A stretch of 64,000 bases of DNA from Nocardia panacis (lineage in GTDB: Bacteria; Actinomycetota; Actinomycetes; Mycobacteriales; Mycobacteriaceae): contig NZ_QZFU01000019.1 in assembly GCF_003598715.1 (NCBI RefSeq), positions 671,074-735,073 on the forward strand, in the 5' to 3' direction. Shown here in pieces: positions 28,181 through 36,358 of the stretch. Position numbers and translations under genes: made by a program. The notes below the pieces were generated by a model. It searched no databases, had not been told where the DNA came from, and saw only the letters and a program-made list of their open reading frames with translations. The stretch's first letter is position 1. Every line of letters starts with the position of its first letter.

Positions 28181-28834
28181 ATGGCAAGACTGAGCGGCAT
28201 CGCGGCGGTTGTGCGGCCACCAACCCTGGGCCGTCGCGCCTACCTGCAGATCCAACAGGCGATCCGGGACGGCACCCTCACCCACGGCGAGCAATATTCG
28301 GAGAACGAACTGGCCGAATCCCTCGGCATGTCCCGAACCCCGGTGCGCGAAGCCCTACTGACCCTGAGCCGAGAAGGGATCATCGTCGTCGAATCCCAAC
28401 GCGGATTCCGACTTCGCGAACTCTCCGCCGCGCAACGGGCCGAAATCTTCGATCTGCGTGCACTATTGGAGAGTTTCGTCGCGGGCCGCCTCGCCGACAA
28501 CGCCACCGCCGACGACATCACCCGCCTACGCGCCCTGGTCGACGCGCAGGAAAAACTCAGCGGCGGAAGCGAATCGGAATTCCTCGCCCTCGACGAGCAA
28601 TTCCACCTGCTCCAATCCGAGATCCTCGGACTGGAACGCACCCACGACACCATGGTCGGCCTGCGCGGAGCCATGTGGCTCTTCGGATTCGAAGCGCTGA
28701 AGCTCCCGCACCGCTTGGAGCGGGTCGTCGCCGAACACCGCGCCATCATCGACGCCATCGAACGAGGCGACGCCGAAGGCGCGGCTACCGCCGCGCGGGA
28801 ACACATTACGAAAACGGCGGCGGTCACGCAGTAG
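28181..28834 (+). CDS. GntR-family regulator, FCD subfamily
   Basis: A 217-residue regulator. The winged helix (ENELAESLGMSRTPVREALL, residues 46-65) is followed by an all-helical FCD effector domain from about residue 85, with the metal-ligand pattern LDEQFHLLQSE, and HRAIIDAIERGD near residue 188. FCD regulators usually sense organic acids. Divergence from the seven-gene operon and the shared palindrome make it that operon's likely repressor. Confidence 0.92.
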   Translation: MARLSGIAAVVRPPTLGRRAYLQIQQAIRDGTLTHGEQYSENELAESLGMSRTPVREALLTLSREGIIVVESQRGFRLRELSAAQRAEIFDLRALLESFVAGRLADNATADDITRLRALVDAQEKLSGGSESEFLALDEQFHLLQSEILGLERTHDTMVGLRGAMWLFGFEALKLPHRLERVVAEHRAIIDAIERGDAEGAATAAREHITKTAAVTQ

Positions 28835-28855
28835 GTGCGGATCCGCCGCACCTAC
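28831..28855. terminator. Bidirectional terminator overlapping a stop codon
   Basis: Perfect 10-bp stem GTAGGTGCGG / CCGCACCTAC with a 5-base loop. Its first arm contains the stop of the GntR gene; it separates that gene from the convergent gene at 28870. Confidence 0.75.
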
Positions 28856-28869
28856 AACGCCGCCCGGTA

Positions 28870-29310
28870 TCAGTCGAGGCCGATGAACTGGTGGTTCAGC
28901 TTGATCCGGCCGTCGCCGTCGAATGTCACGATGTCGAAGCCGCCGCCGACGATGGCGCCGTCCGAAACCGTCACCATCACCCAGGTGAGTTGGGCTCGGC
29001 CGCCGGGCAGTGCGGTCGCGCCCCTGGTCTCGAACCGGAACTCGCCAGGCTCGACGAACATCTCATAGGCGCGGGTTACCCGTGCTGCCAATGCGTCGTG
29101 ACCAAGCACCGCCAATGTTGGCGCGGGGAAGGCCAGGTTCGTGGCGGCATCCTGAATCTCCTGCGGCGGGTCGATGAGCACCTGTGCCCCATCGGGTGCC
29201 CAGATATCCTCGATCTCCTTGCGCCGCAGCGCCGGATCGGGCTCGTTCCACTGAGCGGCGTATCGCTGCGCGAACCGGGCCAGTGCGTGCTCATTCGGTC
29301 GATTGCTCAT
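28870..29310 (-). CDS. NTF2-like (SnoaL) protein
   Basis: A 146-residue NTF2-fold protein with no catalytic residues that I can assign. It has the family helix HALARFAQRYAAQWNEPDP and strands ending in FDGDGRIKLNHQFIGLD. The ATG at 29310 is the first that fits the family. It is divergent from an XRE regulator, with two palindromes between them, so it is probably that regulator's target. Confidence 0.75.
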   Translation of the reverse strand: MSNRPNEHALARFAQRYAAQWNEPDPALRRKEIEDIWAPDGAQVLIDPPQEIQDAATNLAFPAPTLAVLGHDALAARVTRAYEMFVEPGEFRFETRGATALPGGRAQLTWVMVTVSDGAIVGGGFDIVTFDGDGRIKLNHQFIGLD

Positions 29311-29345
29311 GCCGTCGAGTCTGTGTGGAACCGAACAGGTTTGCG

Positions 29346-29404
29346 ATTCCCTGCAGGGAATGATGCCGCACAGGCGGGCGGGCGGCATGTTCCCCCAGCG
29401 GGAA
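29346..29404. promoter_or_regulatory. Paired operator sites between divergent genes
   Basis: Two related palindromes: ATTCCCTGCAGGGAAT (29346-29361, perfect 16 bp) and TTCCC-CCAGC-GGGAA (29390-29404). Both keep TTCCC/GGGAA half-sites. They lie in the 131-bp gap upstream of the XRE regulator at 29442. Confidence 0.65.
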
Positions 29405-29441
29405 ATGGCAAGAATGCGACCGGTCGGATATCACTGGAGAC

Positions 29442-30233
29442 ATGACGACGGCTCAGGCGCCCACGGGTTTCGCCAAGCAACTGCGATATTGGCGAACGCT
29501 GCGCAGGGTCAGCCAGCTGGATCTCGCGAGCAGCGCCGACACCAGCCAGCGCTATCTGAGCTTCCTGGAACAGGGCCGCTCGCACCCCGGCCGAACCATG
29601 GTCGTGCGGTTGGCCGAATCACTGGAACTGTCGCTACGCGAACGCAATGGCCTGCTTCTTGCCGCAGGCTACGCACCGGTCTTCCCGGAAACAGACTTCA
29701 GCACACCGGAGTTGGCACCGGTGCGGGAGGCGTTGGAACGAATCCTCCACGGACACATGCCCTATCCCGCGATCTGCACCCGCGCGAATGGCGAGTTGCT
29801 TGCCGCCAACAGTGCCTTCGACCTGTTGACCGAAGGGGCCGTTCCCGGCCTGCTCGGACCGGCGATGAATGTCTATCGTCTCGCCCTGCATCCCGATGGA
29901 CTCGCGCCACGAGTCATCAACCTGCCCGAATGGGGGCGCCATATCACCGAGGCGCTGCGCGGCAAGGCGCTGCGCAGTCCCGACCCGACCTTGGATGCCC
30001 TGATCGCCGAACTGGAAAGCTATCTCCCGCAGGCGAATCCCGGCCCCGATCACCTCGGATTCGCTGTTCCACTGCGATTGCGGAGCGCGGCGGGAGAACT
30101 GCGGCTGATGAGTACCATCAGCTCATTCGCCACCGCCACCGACGTCACCCTCTCCGAAATCCACCTGGAGGCTTTCTTGCCTGCCGATCGGGCAACGGCC
30201 GAAATCCTCCGTCACCTTGCGGAACGTCGCTAG
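29442..30233 (+). CDS. XRE-family regulator with MmyB-like ligand-binding domain
   Basis: A 263-residue regulator: helix-turn-helix at residues 10-70 (SQLDLASSADTSQRYLSFLE) and a C-terminal PAS-like MmyB domain (AICTRANGELLAANSAFDLL; LGFAVPLRLRSAAGELRLMS). Members often bind fatty-acid-like ligands and control a neighbouring enzyme. The divergent NTF2-like gene is the expected target. Confidence 0.9.
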   Translation: MTTAQAPTGFAKQLRYWRTLRRVSQLDLASSADTSQRYLSFLEQGRSHPGRTMVVRLAESLELSLRERNGLLLAAGYAPVFPETDFSTPELAPVREALERILHGHMPYPAICTRANGELLAANSAFDLLTEGAVPGLLGPAMNVYRLALHPDGLAPRVINLPEWGRHITEALRGKALRSPDPTLDALIAELESYLPQANPGPDHLGFAVPLRLRSAAGELRLMSTISSFATATDVTLSEIHLEAFLPADRATAEILRHLAERR

Positions 30234-30325
30234 CTCCTGCGCACTCGGTCAGCTCCCGCGGCCTTCAGCGCGAAGATGACCTCGAACACTGCGGCGATCA
30301 GCAGACCCCGACCCAAAAAGCATGC
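30230..30325 (-). pseudogene. Possible remnant of a small multidrug-resistance (SMR) transporter
   Basis: A short frame reading GRGLLIAAVFEVIFALKAAG before a stop. One hydrophobic helix with Glu in the place of EmrE Glu14 and a following L-K resemble the start of SMR pumps; nothing of helices 2-4 remains. It could be chance. If real, it would be the decayed target of the MarR gene beside it. Confidence 0.3.
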
Positions 30326-30387
30326 ATGTACAAGTAAGATTGTGTCGAGCCGGAAATTCGGCCACCCCGCCGACCCAGGAGTTCCCC

Positions 30388-30849
30388 ATGTCAGTACAGG
30401 CCGCGACGGCGGAAACCGGCGCCGACTCACAGCTGTGGGATCGGCTGCTCACCCTGCACACCCACGTGGAGAGCCGGCTCGCGACGACAATGCAGCGCCG
30501 CCACGGCCTCGGCCTGTCCGAATACCGCGCGCTGAGCTTCCTCGCCGAAGCCGCCAAGGGCGAGCTGCGCATGCAGGAACTGGCCGACAAACTCGGCCTC
30601 AACCAGAGCTCGGTCACCCGCCTGGTGGGCCGACTCGACACCGCCGAACTCGCCTGCCGTGACCTGTGCCCTGACGACAGACGCGGCGTCTACACGGTGC
30701 TCACCGAGGCAGGCCGCACCCGCTACCGCCAGGCCCGCACCACCTACGACGACACCGTTACCGCCGCCCTCGACGACCTCGCCGCCACCGACCCGTCGAT
30801 CGCCACCCTCCTCACCGCGATCCGGACCCCACATTCGGGACCCCGGTGA
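30388..30849 (+). CDS. MarR-family regulator
   Basis: A 153-residue winged-helix regulator. DNA-binding part MQELADKLGLNQSSVTRLVG near residues 62-82 and wing DDRRGVYTVLTEAGR near 100. The ATG at 30388 has AGGAG seven bases before it. Just upstream, GCATGCATGTACAAGT (30320-30335) resembles a half of the palindrome before the RidA-like gene, so it may mark the regulator's site. Confidence 0.9.
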   Translation: MSVQAATAETGADSQLWDRLLTLHTHVESRLATTMQRRHGLGLSEYRALSFLAEAAKGELRMQELADKLGLNQSSVTRLVGRLDTAELACRDLCPDDRRGVYTVLTEAGRTRYRQARTTYDDTVTAALDDLAATDPSIATLLTAIRTPHSGPR

Positions 30850-31091
30850 CGAATGCGGCGATCTCGCCCAGCGGCTACTGTGCAAAACAGCGGCCAACCA
30901 TGCAGCATGTCCGGGTATTCGTGCCGACTCAGCCCGAAGTTCGCGGCAGCGGCCTCGGCCCGGCCCGTAGGCGGTGGGCGTCGGCGTTGCGGATCTCGCG
31001 GGCGGCGATGAACAGCGCGGTGAGCGGGGCGCGCCTAGTCATCGACCGAATGATCTCGACCGGCACCGATAGCCGAGACCAGCCGGGTTGA

Positions 31092-32507
31092 TCACCGGGT
31101 TACGAACAAGGGCGTCGGTGTGAGCGGCAGGGTCACCGCACCATCGGCCACTTCGACGGGCACCGCCGCACCGTGGGCGTCGACCGCGTGGGCGGCGGCA
31201 CCGAGCCAAGGGTGACGGTATGTCGCGGCCTCTTCGGCCGAACGCGCCCACGCGACCAGCAGCGACCCGTCTTCGCGCCGCACATCGAAGACATACAGCT
31301 CCGGCCGGTCCGCCACGAGTATGCGCTCGATCGCCTCGGCCCCCTGCAACATTCGCGCGGTGAGCGCCAGCGCATCGGCGGCGGGATAGCGGTGGGTCAG
31401 CTCGCCGTCCGCATAGTCCAGCAGCGCGAACTTGTCGAACATCAATCCCAGCACGGTGTAGGGCGCCTGGTGGCCGGGGAATTCGGGCGCGAGGTTCCAG
31501 CACAGGGTGCGGCGCACCCCCGAGGCGAGGGCGAGCAGATTGCGCACGACGATTTCGCGGCTGTTCTCGCGATGACGGAGTTCCTCGTATTCGGGTGGGC
31601 AGCCCCGCATGTACATCTGGACCCGCGGCGGCAATTCCGGCATCCGCTCGTAGAAGGCGAGCATCGCGTCGTGTTCTGGTGCCTGTGTGCCCATATCGGT
31701 TGTGAGGACAGACCATTCGGGATCACTGCCCGTCATCATCTCGCCGAACGGCTGCAATGCGTTGCCCAGCAACGCCATATCCTCCGGCGCGATCAGTGGA
31801 CCGTTGTATTCGCCGGCGACAATGGGCATCTCGTAGCCGTGCTGGGCCATCATGGCGCGGGCCGCCGCGATCCGGTCGGGAATGGTGTACGGATCGCCGT
31901 AGAGGTGTATGTCGTAGACGTCGAAATCATCGCGCGCCACGTCGACAAGGTATTCGAAGGTGCCCGGCCGCGCCTGCTGGTCCGGCGGATCACCGCCGAG
32001 GACCACCAGCGCCGCCGGATCGGACTCGCGCACCGCCGCCGCGAAAACCTTTAGCTGGGCGGCGTATTCGGCGACGGTACCGGCCCAGAGGATCGGGACG
32101 CACGGCTCGTTGTCGAACTGCCAGTAGGTGATTCGGCCGCGGCAACGGTCGACCAGCGCGCGAACGAAGGCGGCGAAAACATCGAGATCCTTTGCCGGAG
32201 AAGGCGGCAGCATATCCGTGGCCCGCACCGTGCCCCACAGCGACGCGGAGGACACGGTGATCCACACCTCTTCGTCGCCGTCGAGCTGGTCGAGCAGCGC
32301 GTCGACCGCATCCCAGACGAAACGACCGGGTTCGGGTTCGATCTGCGACCAGTAGAGGAAGCAGCGCAGCACCCCCGCACCGAGCCCGCGCACGGCGGGC
32401 ATGATCCGCTCCGGCGGCGCGGCCAGACCGTAGGTGATACCGCGCACGACGCCGAGTCGAATGCCCGGCGGAACATCCCTCTGATGATCGAAGACAAGGT
32501 CAGACAT
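31092..32507 (-). CDS. Glycoside hydrolase, TIM-barrel (clan GH-A type)
   Basis: A 471-residue cytosolic protein with a GH-A style barrel: the acid/base Glu in YWQFDNEPCVPILWAG near residue 130 and a nucleophile Glu candidate in VAGEYNGPLI near 233. Length and motifs recall GH39 or GH42-like enzymes; a C-terminal beta-domain follows. There is no signal peptide. It probably cleaves a small imported glycoside. Control is by the divergent TetR gene through the repeats at 32521-32574. Confidence 0.75.
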   Translation of the reverse strand: MSDLVFDHQRDVPPGIRLGVVRGITYGLAAPPERIMPAVRGLGAGVLRCFLYWSQIEPEPGRFVWDAVDALLDQLDGDEEVWITVSSASLWGTVRATDMLPPSPAKDLDVFAAFVRALVDRCRGRITYWQFDNEPCVPILWAGTVAEYAAQLKVFAAAVRESDPAALVVLGGDPPDQQARPGTFEYLVDVARDDFDVYDIHLYGDPYTIPDRIAAARAMMAQHGYEMPIVAGEYNGPLIAPEDMALLGNALQPFGEMMTGSDPEWSVLTTDMGTQAPEHDAMLAFYERMPELPPRVQMYMRGCPPEYEELRHRENSREIVVRNLLALASGVRRTLCWNLAPEFPGHQAPYTVLGLMFDKFALLDYADGELTHRYPAADALALTARMLQGAEAIERILVADRPELYVFDVRREDGSLLVAWARSAEEAATYRHPWLGAAAHAVDAHGAAVPVEVADGAVTLPLTPTPLFVTR

Positions 32508-32520
32508 GGTTTCCCTTCCT

Positions 32521-32574
32521 ACTAGACAGTGTTCACTGAACACTGTCTAGTAATCTAGCTGAACACTGTCTAGT
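32521..32574. promoter_or_regulatory. TetR operator array
   Basis: A 31-bp perfect inverted repeat (ACTAGACAGTGTTCA, one centre base, TGAACACTGTCTAGT; 32521-32551) followed by a third exact copy of the half-site at 32560-32574. It fills the gap between the glycoside hydrolase start (32507) and the TetR start (32598). Confidence 0.85.
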
Positions 32575-32597
32575 AGAAAAGGCTAGGATTCTGCGCC

Positions 32598-33161
32598 ATG
32601 GCTCTCGACCGCGATCTGATCGTGCGCACCGCATTCGTCCAACTCGACGAACTCGGACTGGAGGCGCTCTCGCTGCGCAAGCTCGCCAAGGATCTCGCGG
32701 TGCATCCGTCGGCGCTGTACTACCACTTCCGCAACAAGCAGGATCTGCTCGACGAGATGGCCCGCGCCCTGATCCGGCCCGCCGTGCGGCAACAGGACCC
32801 GCCCGCGTCGGACGCCTGGGACGCCTGGTTGACCCATCTCGCCCACGCGCAGCGGGCGGCCATGCGCTCCCGGCGCGACGGTGCACTGCTGATGATCAAG
32901 GCCCGCCCCAATGCGGACTATCAGGTCGAGTATTTGAATCGACTCATCGAACGGCTTGTCGCACAGGGCTTTTCACACAAGGACGCGGCAGCCGCTTTCA
33001 TCGCGGTGAGCACCTACACCATCGGCGCCGCAGTTGCCGAACAGCAGCAGGACGCGCTCGCCGCGAACAGTACAGCCGGCTTCGAAAGCATTGCAGGCGC
33101 AAGCGCGGACGAGACCTTCGATGTGGGCTTGCGCTGGTTGCTCAGCGGCATGCGCCCGTAA
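32598..33161 (+). CDS. TetR-family regulator (TetR_C type)
   Basis: A 187-residue repressor whose N-terminus (GLEALSLRKLAKDLAVHPSA, then LYYHFRNKQDLLDEMA) is close to the true tetracycline-repressor class; the C-terminal domain also follows that type. It almost surely binds the divergent repeats next to its start and controls the glycoside hydrolase and itself. Confidence 0.92.
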   Translation: MALDRDLIVRTAFVQLDELGLEALSLRKLAKDLAVHPSALYYHFRNKQDLLDEMARALIRPAVRQQDPPASDAWDAWLTHLAHAQRAAMRSRRDGALLMIKARPNADYQVEYLNRLIERLVAQGFSHKDAAAAFIAVSTYTIGAAVAEQQQDALAANSTAGFESIAGASADETFDVGLRWLLSGMRP

Positions 33162-33178
33162 GATGGGAGAACGCCGCG

Positions 33179-33673
33179 TCACTGATCTCCCTCTTTCGTC
33201 CGGCTTCGTTCCTTCAGCGCCGCAACGGAATCCACGTAACGCACCAGCAGGCGAGCCAATTCCAGGCGGTCATGTTCCGACCAATCGGCGGTGATGTAGT
33301 CGTAGGCGTCGCGCTGATGTTTACGGAAGCGGGTCATCAGGTCGCGACCGCTGTCGCTGAGTTGGAGGATCGTGCGGCGGCCGTCCTGCTGTGAGGCGGC
33401 ACGGGTGAGATACCCGGCTTTGATGGTGTCGCTGACCATGCGGCTGGCCACGGACGGGTCGCTGCCGAGCAGTTCGGCGATCATGCCCACGGTGACCTCG
33501 CTGTGCGAGCTGTGCTCCAGCACGAGATTCAGCACCAGGGTGCGGCTCAGGTCCTTGGCGGAGATGGGGTTGTCCACCTCCAGCAGCGCGGTGCGCCGCA
33601 GTTTGCCGAATGCCGGACCCACCGCATCGAGCAGGTCGGCGGCCGTCCGCTGATCATCCGCAGTCATGTGCAC
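33179..33673 (-). CDS. MarR-family regulator
   Basis: A 164-residue winged-helix protein: MIAELLGSDPSVASRMVSDT recognition region near residue 64 and the wing QQDGRRTILQLSDSGRD near 94. Two Met codons near 33673/33667 are possible starts. It is divergent from the NmrA-like gene, and the 104-bp gap holds a palindrome at 33720-33739. Confidence 0.88.
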   Translation of the reverse strand: MHMTADDQRTAADLLDAVGPAFGKLRRTALLEVDNPISAKDLSRTLVLNLVLEHSSHSEVTVGMIAELLGSDPSVASRMVSDTIKAGYLTRAASQQDGRRTILQLSDSGRDLMTRFRKHQRDAYDYITADWSEHDRLELARLLVRYVDSVAALKERSRTKEGDQ

Positions 33674-33719
33674 ATGGTAACTCCATGTCGAGATGAAGTT
33701 ATATGTTGACGAACAATTG

Positions 33720-33739
33720 AATGCATGTCAGCATACATT
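33720..33739. promoter_or_regulatory. Candidate MarR operator
   Basis: Imperfect palindrome AATGCATG-TCAG-CATACATT (one mismatch) between the divergent MarR and NmrA-like genes. Confidence 0.5.
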
Positions 33740-33777
33740 TGCAATCTGCACAGATCATCTCTCGAATCGGAGCAACG

Positions 33778-34620
33778 ATGACCACCCTCGTAACCGGTGC
33801 CCGCGGTCGGATCGGCCAGGCGATCGTCACGGCCCTGCATGCCGCCGAACTGCCGGTCCGCGCCGCCAGCGCGAGCCCGGCCGCCGCCAACCTCCCCGTC
33901 GGAATCGAAATCGCCGAACTGCGCCTCGACACCCCCGCCACCTTCGGCCCCGCACTGGAGAACACCACGCAGGTCTTCCTCTACCCCGAACCCGCAGGCA
34001 TTCATGCCTTCATCGCCGCCGCCCGCGGCGCCGGTGTCGAACACGTCGTGCTGCTGTCCTCCGCGGCCGTGCTGTCACCGAACGCCGAGGCCGACCCCCT
34101 CGCCGCACACCATCTCGCCGTCGAAAAGGCCCTGGCCGCTTCGGATCTCACCGTCACCGTGCTGCGCCCCGACTGTTTCGCCACCAACACCCTCGGCTGG
34201 ATCCACCCCATCACCAATGGCCTGCCCATCGAACATGCTTTTCCGGACGCCGCAATGGCCGTAGTCCACCCCGCCGATATCGCCGATGTCGCCGTTGCCG
34301 CATGCACCGGAGGTTCGGTGCGCGGCCGGACCATCACCCTCACCGGACCGGAACTGCTCACCTTCCGCGACCAGCTCGCGATCGTCAGCGAGGCGCTCGG
34401 CCGCGATATCCCCATGCGCGTCATCACCCGCGCCGCGGCCGAAGAGCAGATGGCACAGCACATGCCGCCGACCTTCATCACCTCCCTGCTCAACTACTGG
34501 GAAACCGCCGCGGAGAACCCGGCCCCCGTCGCCGACACCACCGAAACCCTGCTCGGCGCACCTGCCCGCAGCTTTGCCCGGTGGGTCCGCGAGAACGCCG
34601 GAGCTTTCACCCCCGAGTAA
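33778..34620 (+). CDS. NmrA-like NAD(P)-binding protein
   Basis: A 280-residue atypical short-chain dehydrogenase. Nucleotide-binding motif LVTGARGRIGQAIV at residues 3-16, then VVLLSSAAVLSP near 92 and TVLRPDCFATNTLGW near 128, as in NmrA/quinone-reductase-2 types. Such proteins sense NAD(P) redox state or reduce quinones. The ATG at 33778 has CGGAG upstream. It is followed by a ruined MFS pump, so it was probably part of a MarR-controlled stress or efflux operon. Confidence 0.85.
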   Translation: MTTLVTGARGRIGQAIVTALHAAELPVRAASASPAAANLPVGIEIAELRLDTPATFGPALENTTQVFLYPEPAGIHAFIAAARGAGVEHVVLLSSAAVLSPNAEADPLAAHHLAVEKALAASDLTVTVLRPDCFATNTLGWIHPITNGLPIEHAFPDAAMAVVHPADIADVAVAACTGGSVRGRTITLTGPELLTFRDQLAIVSEALGRDIPMRVITRAAAEEQMAQHMPPTFITSLLNYWETAAENPAPVADTTETLLGAPARSFARWVRENAGAFTPE

Positions 34621-34662
34621 GTCCGCCTCGCTCCCGCGAAGCTGCTATCCCACAAGGATTCT

Positions 34663-35232
34663 CATGTCCACTGACCTGGCCCCAGACCAGCGCGCCCCGG
34701 CGCGCGCCCGGTGGGCCGTGCTCGCCGTCGTCCTGTTCTGCTCGCCGGATTTCTCATCGACGCGGACCTTTTCGGGCTCGGCTGGCGCTCGATGTTCCTG
34801 ATCAATATCGTGCTCGGGGGAATTGCCGTCGCGCTGGCCGTGCGACTGCTGCCCGACGATGATGGCGATCGGACAGTTACCTGTGGACGGTCTCGGTTCC
34901 GGTCTGCTCGCGGCCGCCATGCTGGGTGTGCCCTACGGCTTGATCGAGGGCTCCGCCCGCGCCTGGTCTGCCGAATCGATCCTGTCGCTACTCGCCGGTC
35001 TACTCTGCTTCGCGCTGTTCGTGGCGCGTCAGCGCCGCGCCACCAGCCCGTTGATCAAGCGGTATTCCTCAACAGTTGGCCAACAGCCTCGGCGCGGCCG
35101 TCGTCACCACCGTGTACTTCCACACCTGCCTGCGCGGCGATGGCCGCACTGACAACCGTTGCCTGCCTCACCGCGGTGTGCTGCGCGGTGGTCCCGCTAC
35201 TGCCACGCCGTGCACCACTGGAATCCCACTGA
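34663..35232 (+). pseudogene. MFS (DHA2, EmrB/QacA-like) transporter remnant
   Basis: Pieces of a 14-helix drug exporter in several frames. It opens MSTDLAPDQRAPARARWAVL and reads into the first helix, then jumps within one codon run to LIDADLFGLGWRSMFLINIV, the region that follows helix 5 in intact pumps, so four helices are deleted. Later fragments are GSGLLAAAMLGVPYGLIEGS in another frame and LGAAVVTTVYFHTC. About 190 codons remain of roughly 470. It follows the NmrA-like gene by 42 bp with a normal ribosome site. Confidence 0.85.
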
Positions 35233-35496
35233 ACGGACGCGCGCCCGTGCACGCGGAACGGACGCGCACCGGTCCTCCATTCGGTCGACGACGCGATCAC
35301 CGCGCGCGGCAGGCCATCAAGCCCAAATGCCAACAGCTCGAACATCTCGAACCATCGGTATCCATACGGCAAATATCAGCAACCTTTCAGCATCCAAGAA
35401 CTATGCTTTATCGGCCACATTCATCGCCGAGATTCCCCGGCCACGGGAACCAATTCGGCCCAATTCGACATTCCTCTCGAACACGAAGGGGAAATC

Positions 35497-35757
35497 ATGA
35501 ACCGCAGCACAATCTCTCGCCTTTTCGCCGCCCTGGCGGCCTGCTCGATAATCGCGGTTCCGGTGGCATACTCCACCGTCGCAGCCGCGATCCCGATGCA
35601 TCAACAACCCCCCGGTTCCAGCGACCCCGGCGATGACCACGACTGGCGCGACGGCGGCCCATCCGACCGAGACCGACACTGCGACAGCAACGGCTACTGG
35701 CACGACAACGACGATGACCAGCTCGGCCACCGCGATGATCGCTGCGGCCCCTGGTAA
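35497..35757 (+). CDS. Small secreted Asp/His-rich protein
   Basis: An 86-residue pre-protein: Sec signal to about residue 33 (FAALAACSIIAVPVAYSTVA) and a mature part of some 50 residues rich in Asp, His, Gly, Pro and Trp, with two cysteines (HCDSNG and RCGPW). GAAGGGGAAATC precedes the ATG. No family is recognised. The composition suggests metal binding or an unfolded surface peptide. The 264 bp before it hold only the pseudogene tail and an AT-rich, promoter-like patch near 35400. Confidence 0.6.
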   Translation: MNRSTISRLFAALAACSIIAVPVAYSTVAAAIPMHQQPPGSSDPGDDHDWRDGGPSDRDRHCDSNGYWHDNDDDQLGHRDDRCGPW

Positions 35758-35814
35758 ACCCCTGCCCCCGCGACCGGCCCAACTTCGGTGTTGACATCGG
35801 ACGGCAGGCGGTGA

Positions 35815-35861
35815 CATTATCTGCATGCACATACATTACTTGCATGTGCATGCAGATAATG
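35815..35861. promoter_or_regulatory. Perfect 18-bp inverted repeat, probable operator
   Basis: Arms CATTATCTGCATGCACAT (35815-35832) and its exact complement (35844-35861) around an 11-base AT-rich spacer. It ends 13 bp before the RidA-like start and shares TGCATG-type cores with sites near the two MarR genes. Confidence 0.7.
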
Positions 35862-35874
35862 GAAGGGAATTGCC

Positions 35875-36270
35875 ATGACCACCCAGCACATCGAGAAGGT
35901 CGCCACCACCCCCGACTGGTACCAGCCCTACCGGATCTCGCAGGCCATCAAGGCCAACGGCCTCATCCTGGTCTCCGGACAAGCAGGCATCGACGAGCAG
36001 GGACGCACCGTCTCCGACGACTTCCTGACACAGGGACGCCAGGCCTTCGCCAACATCAAGCGCGTCCTGGCCGAGGCCGGAGCCGACCTCACGGATGTGG
36101 TGAAGGTCGGCATCTTCGTCACCGATATGGCCGCGAACCTCGACAAGGTCATCCAGCTGCGCGGCGAATTCCTCAGCGAGCCCTACCCCGCTGACACCCT
36201 GCTACAGGTGTCTTCCCTGGCCCAGCCCGACTGGCAGATCGAAGTGGAGGTGACCGCACTCGCCCGCTGA
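35875..36270 (+). CDS. RidA/YjgF-family protein lacking the catalytic arginine
   Basis: A 131-residue trimeric-type RidA homologue: VSGQAGIDEQGRTV near residue 34, QGRQAFANIKRVLAEAGADL near 62, and VKVGIFVTDM near 88. True RidA deaminates reactive enamine/imine intermediates using an Arg in a P-A-R-S motif; here the same place reads YPADTLLQVSS, so the Arg is gone. It therefore belongs with the Rid subgroups whose function is unknown. The gene stands alone behind a long palindrome and ends at a strong terminator. Confidence 0.85.
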   Translation: MTTQHIEKVATTPDWYQPYRISQAIKANGLILVSGQAGIDEQGRTVSDDFLTQGRQAFANIKRVLAEAGADLTDVVKVGIFVTDMAANLDKVIQLRGEFLSEPYPADTLLQVSSLAQPDWQIEVEVTALAR

Positions 36271-36319
36271 ACTCCGATCCACACCAGCGGGGGCTCGGCC
36301 CCACAACGATCGAAAACAC

Positions 36320-36353
36320 CGAAGGCGTGCCCGCCGAGCAGGGCACGCCTTCG
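36320..36353. terminator. Strong bidirectional terminator
   Basis: Perfect 13-bp stem CGAAGGCGTGCCC / GGGCACGCCTTCG with an 8-base loop. It follows the RidA-like gene; on the minus strand it follows the structured element at 36359-36447 and is succeeded by a TTTT run. Confidence 0.85.
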
Positions 36354-36358
36354 ATCGA

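Noticed and set aside
30929..31042. A 37-codon minus-strand frame (LTALFIAAREIRNADAHRLR) downstream of the glycoside hydrolase
   Set aside because: No ribosome site, no family, and the region between 30850 and 31091 shows no other sign of a gene.
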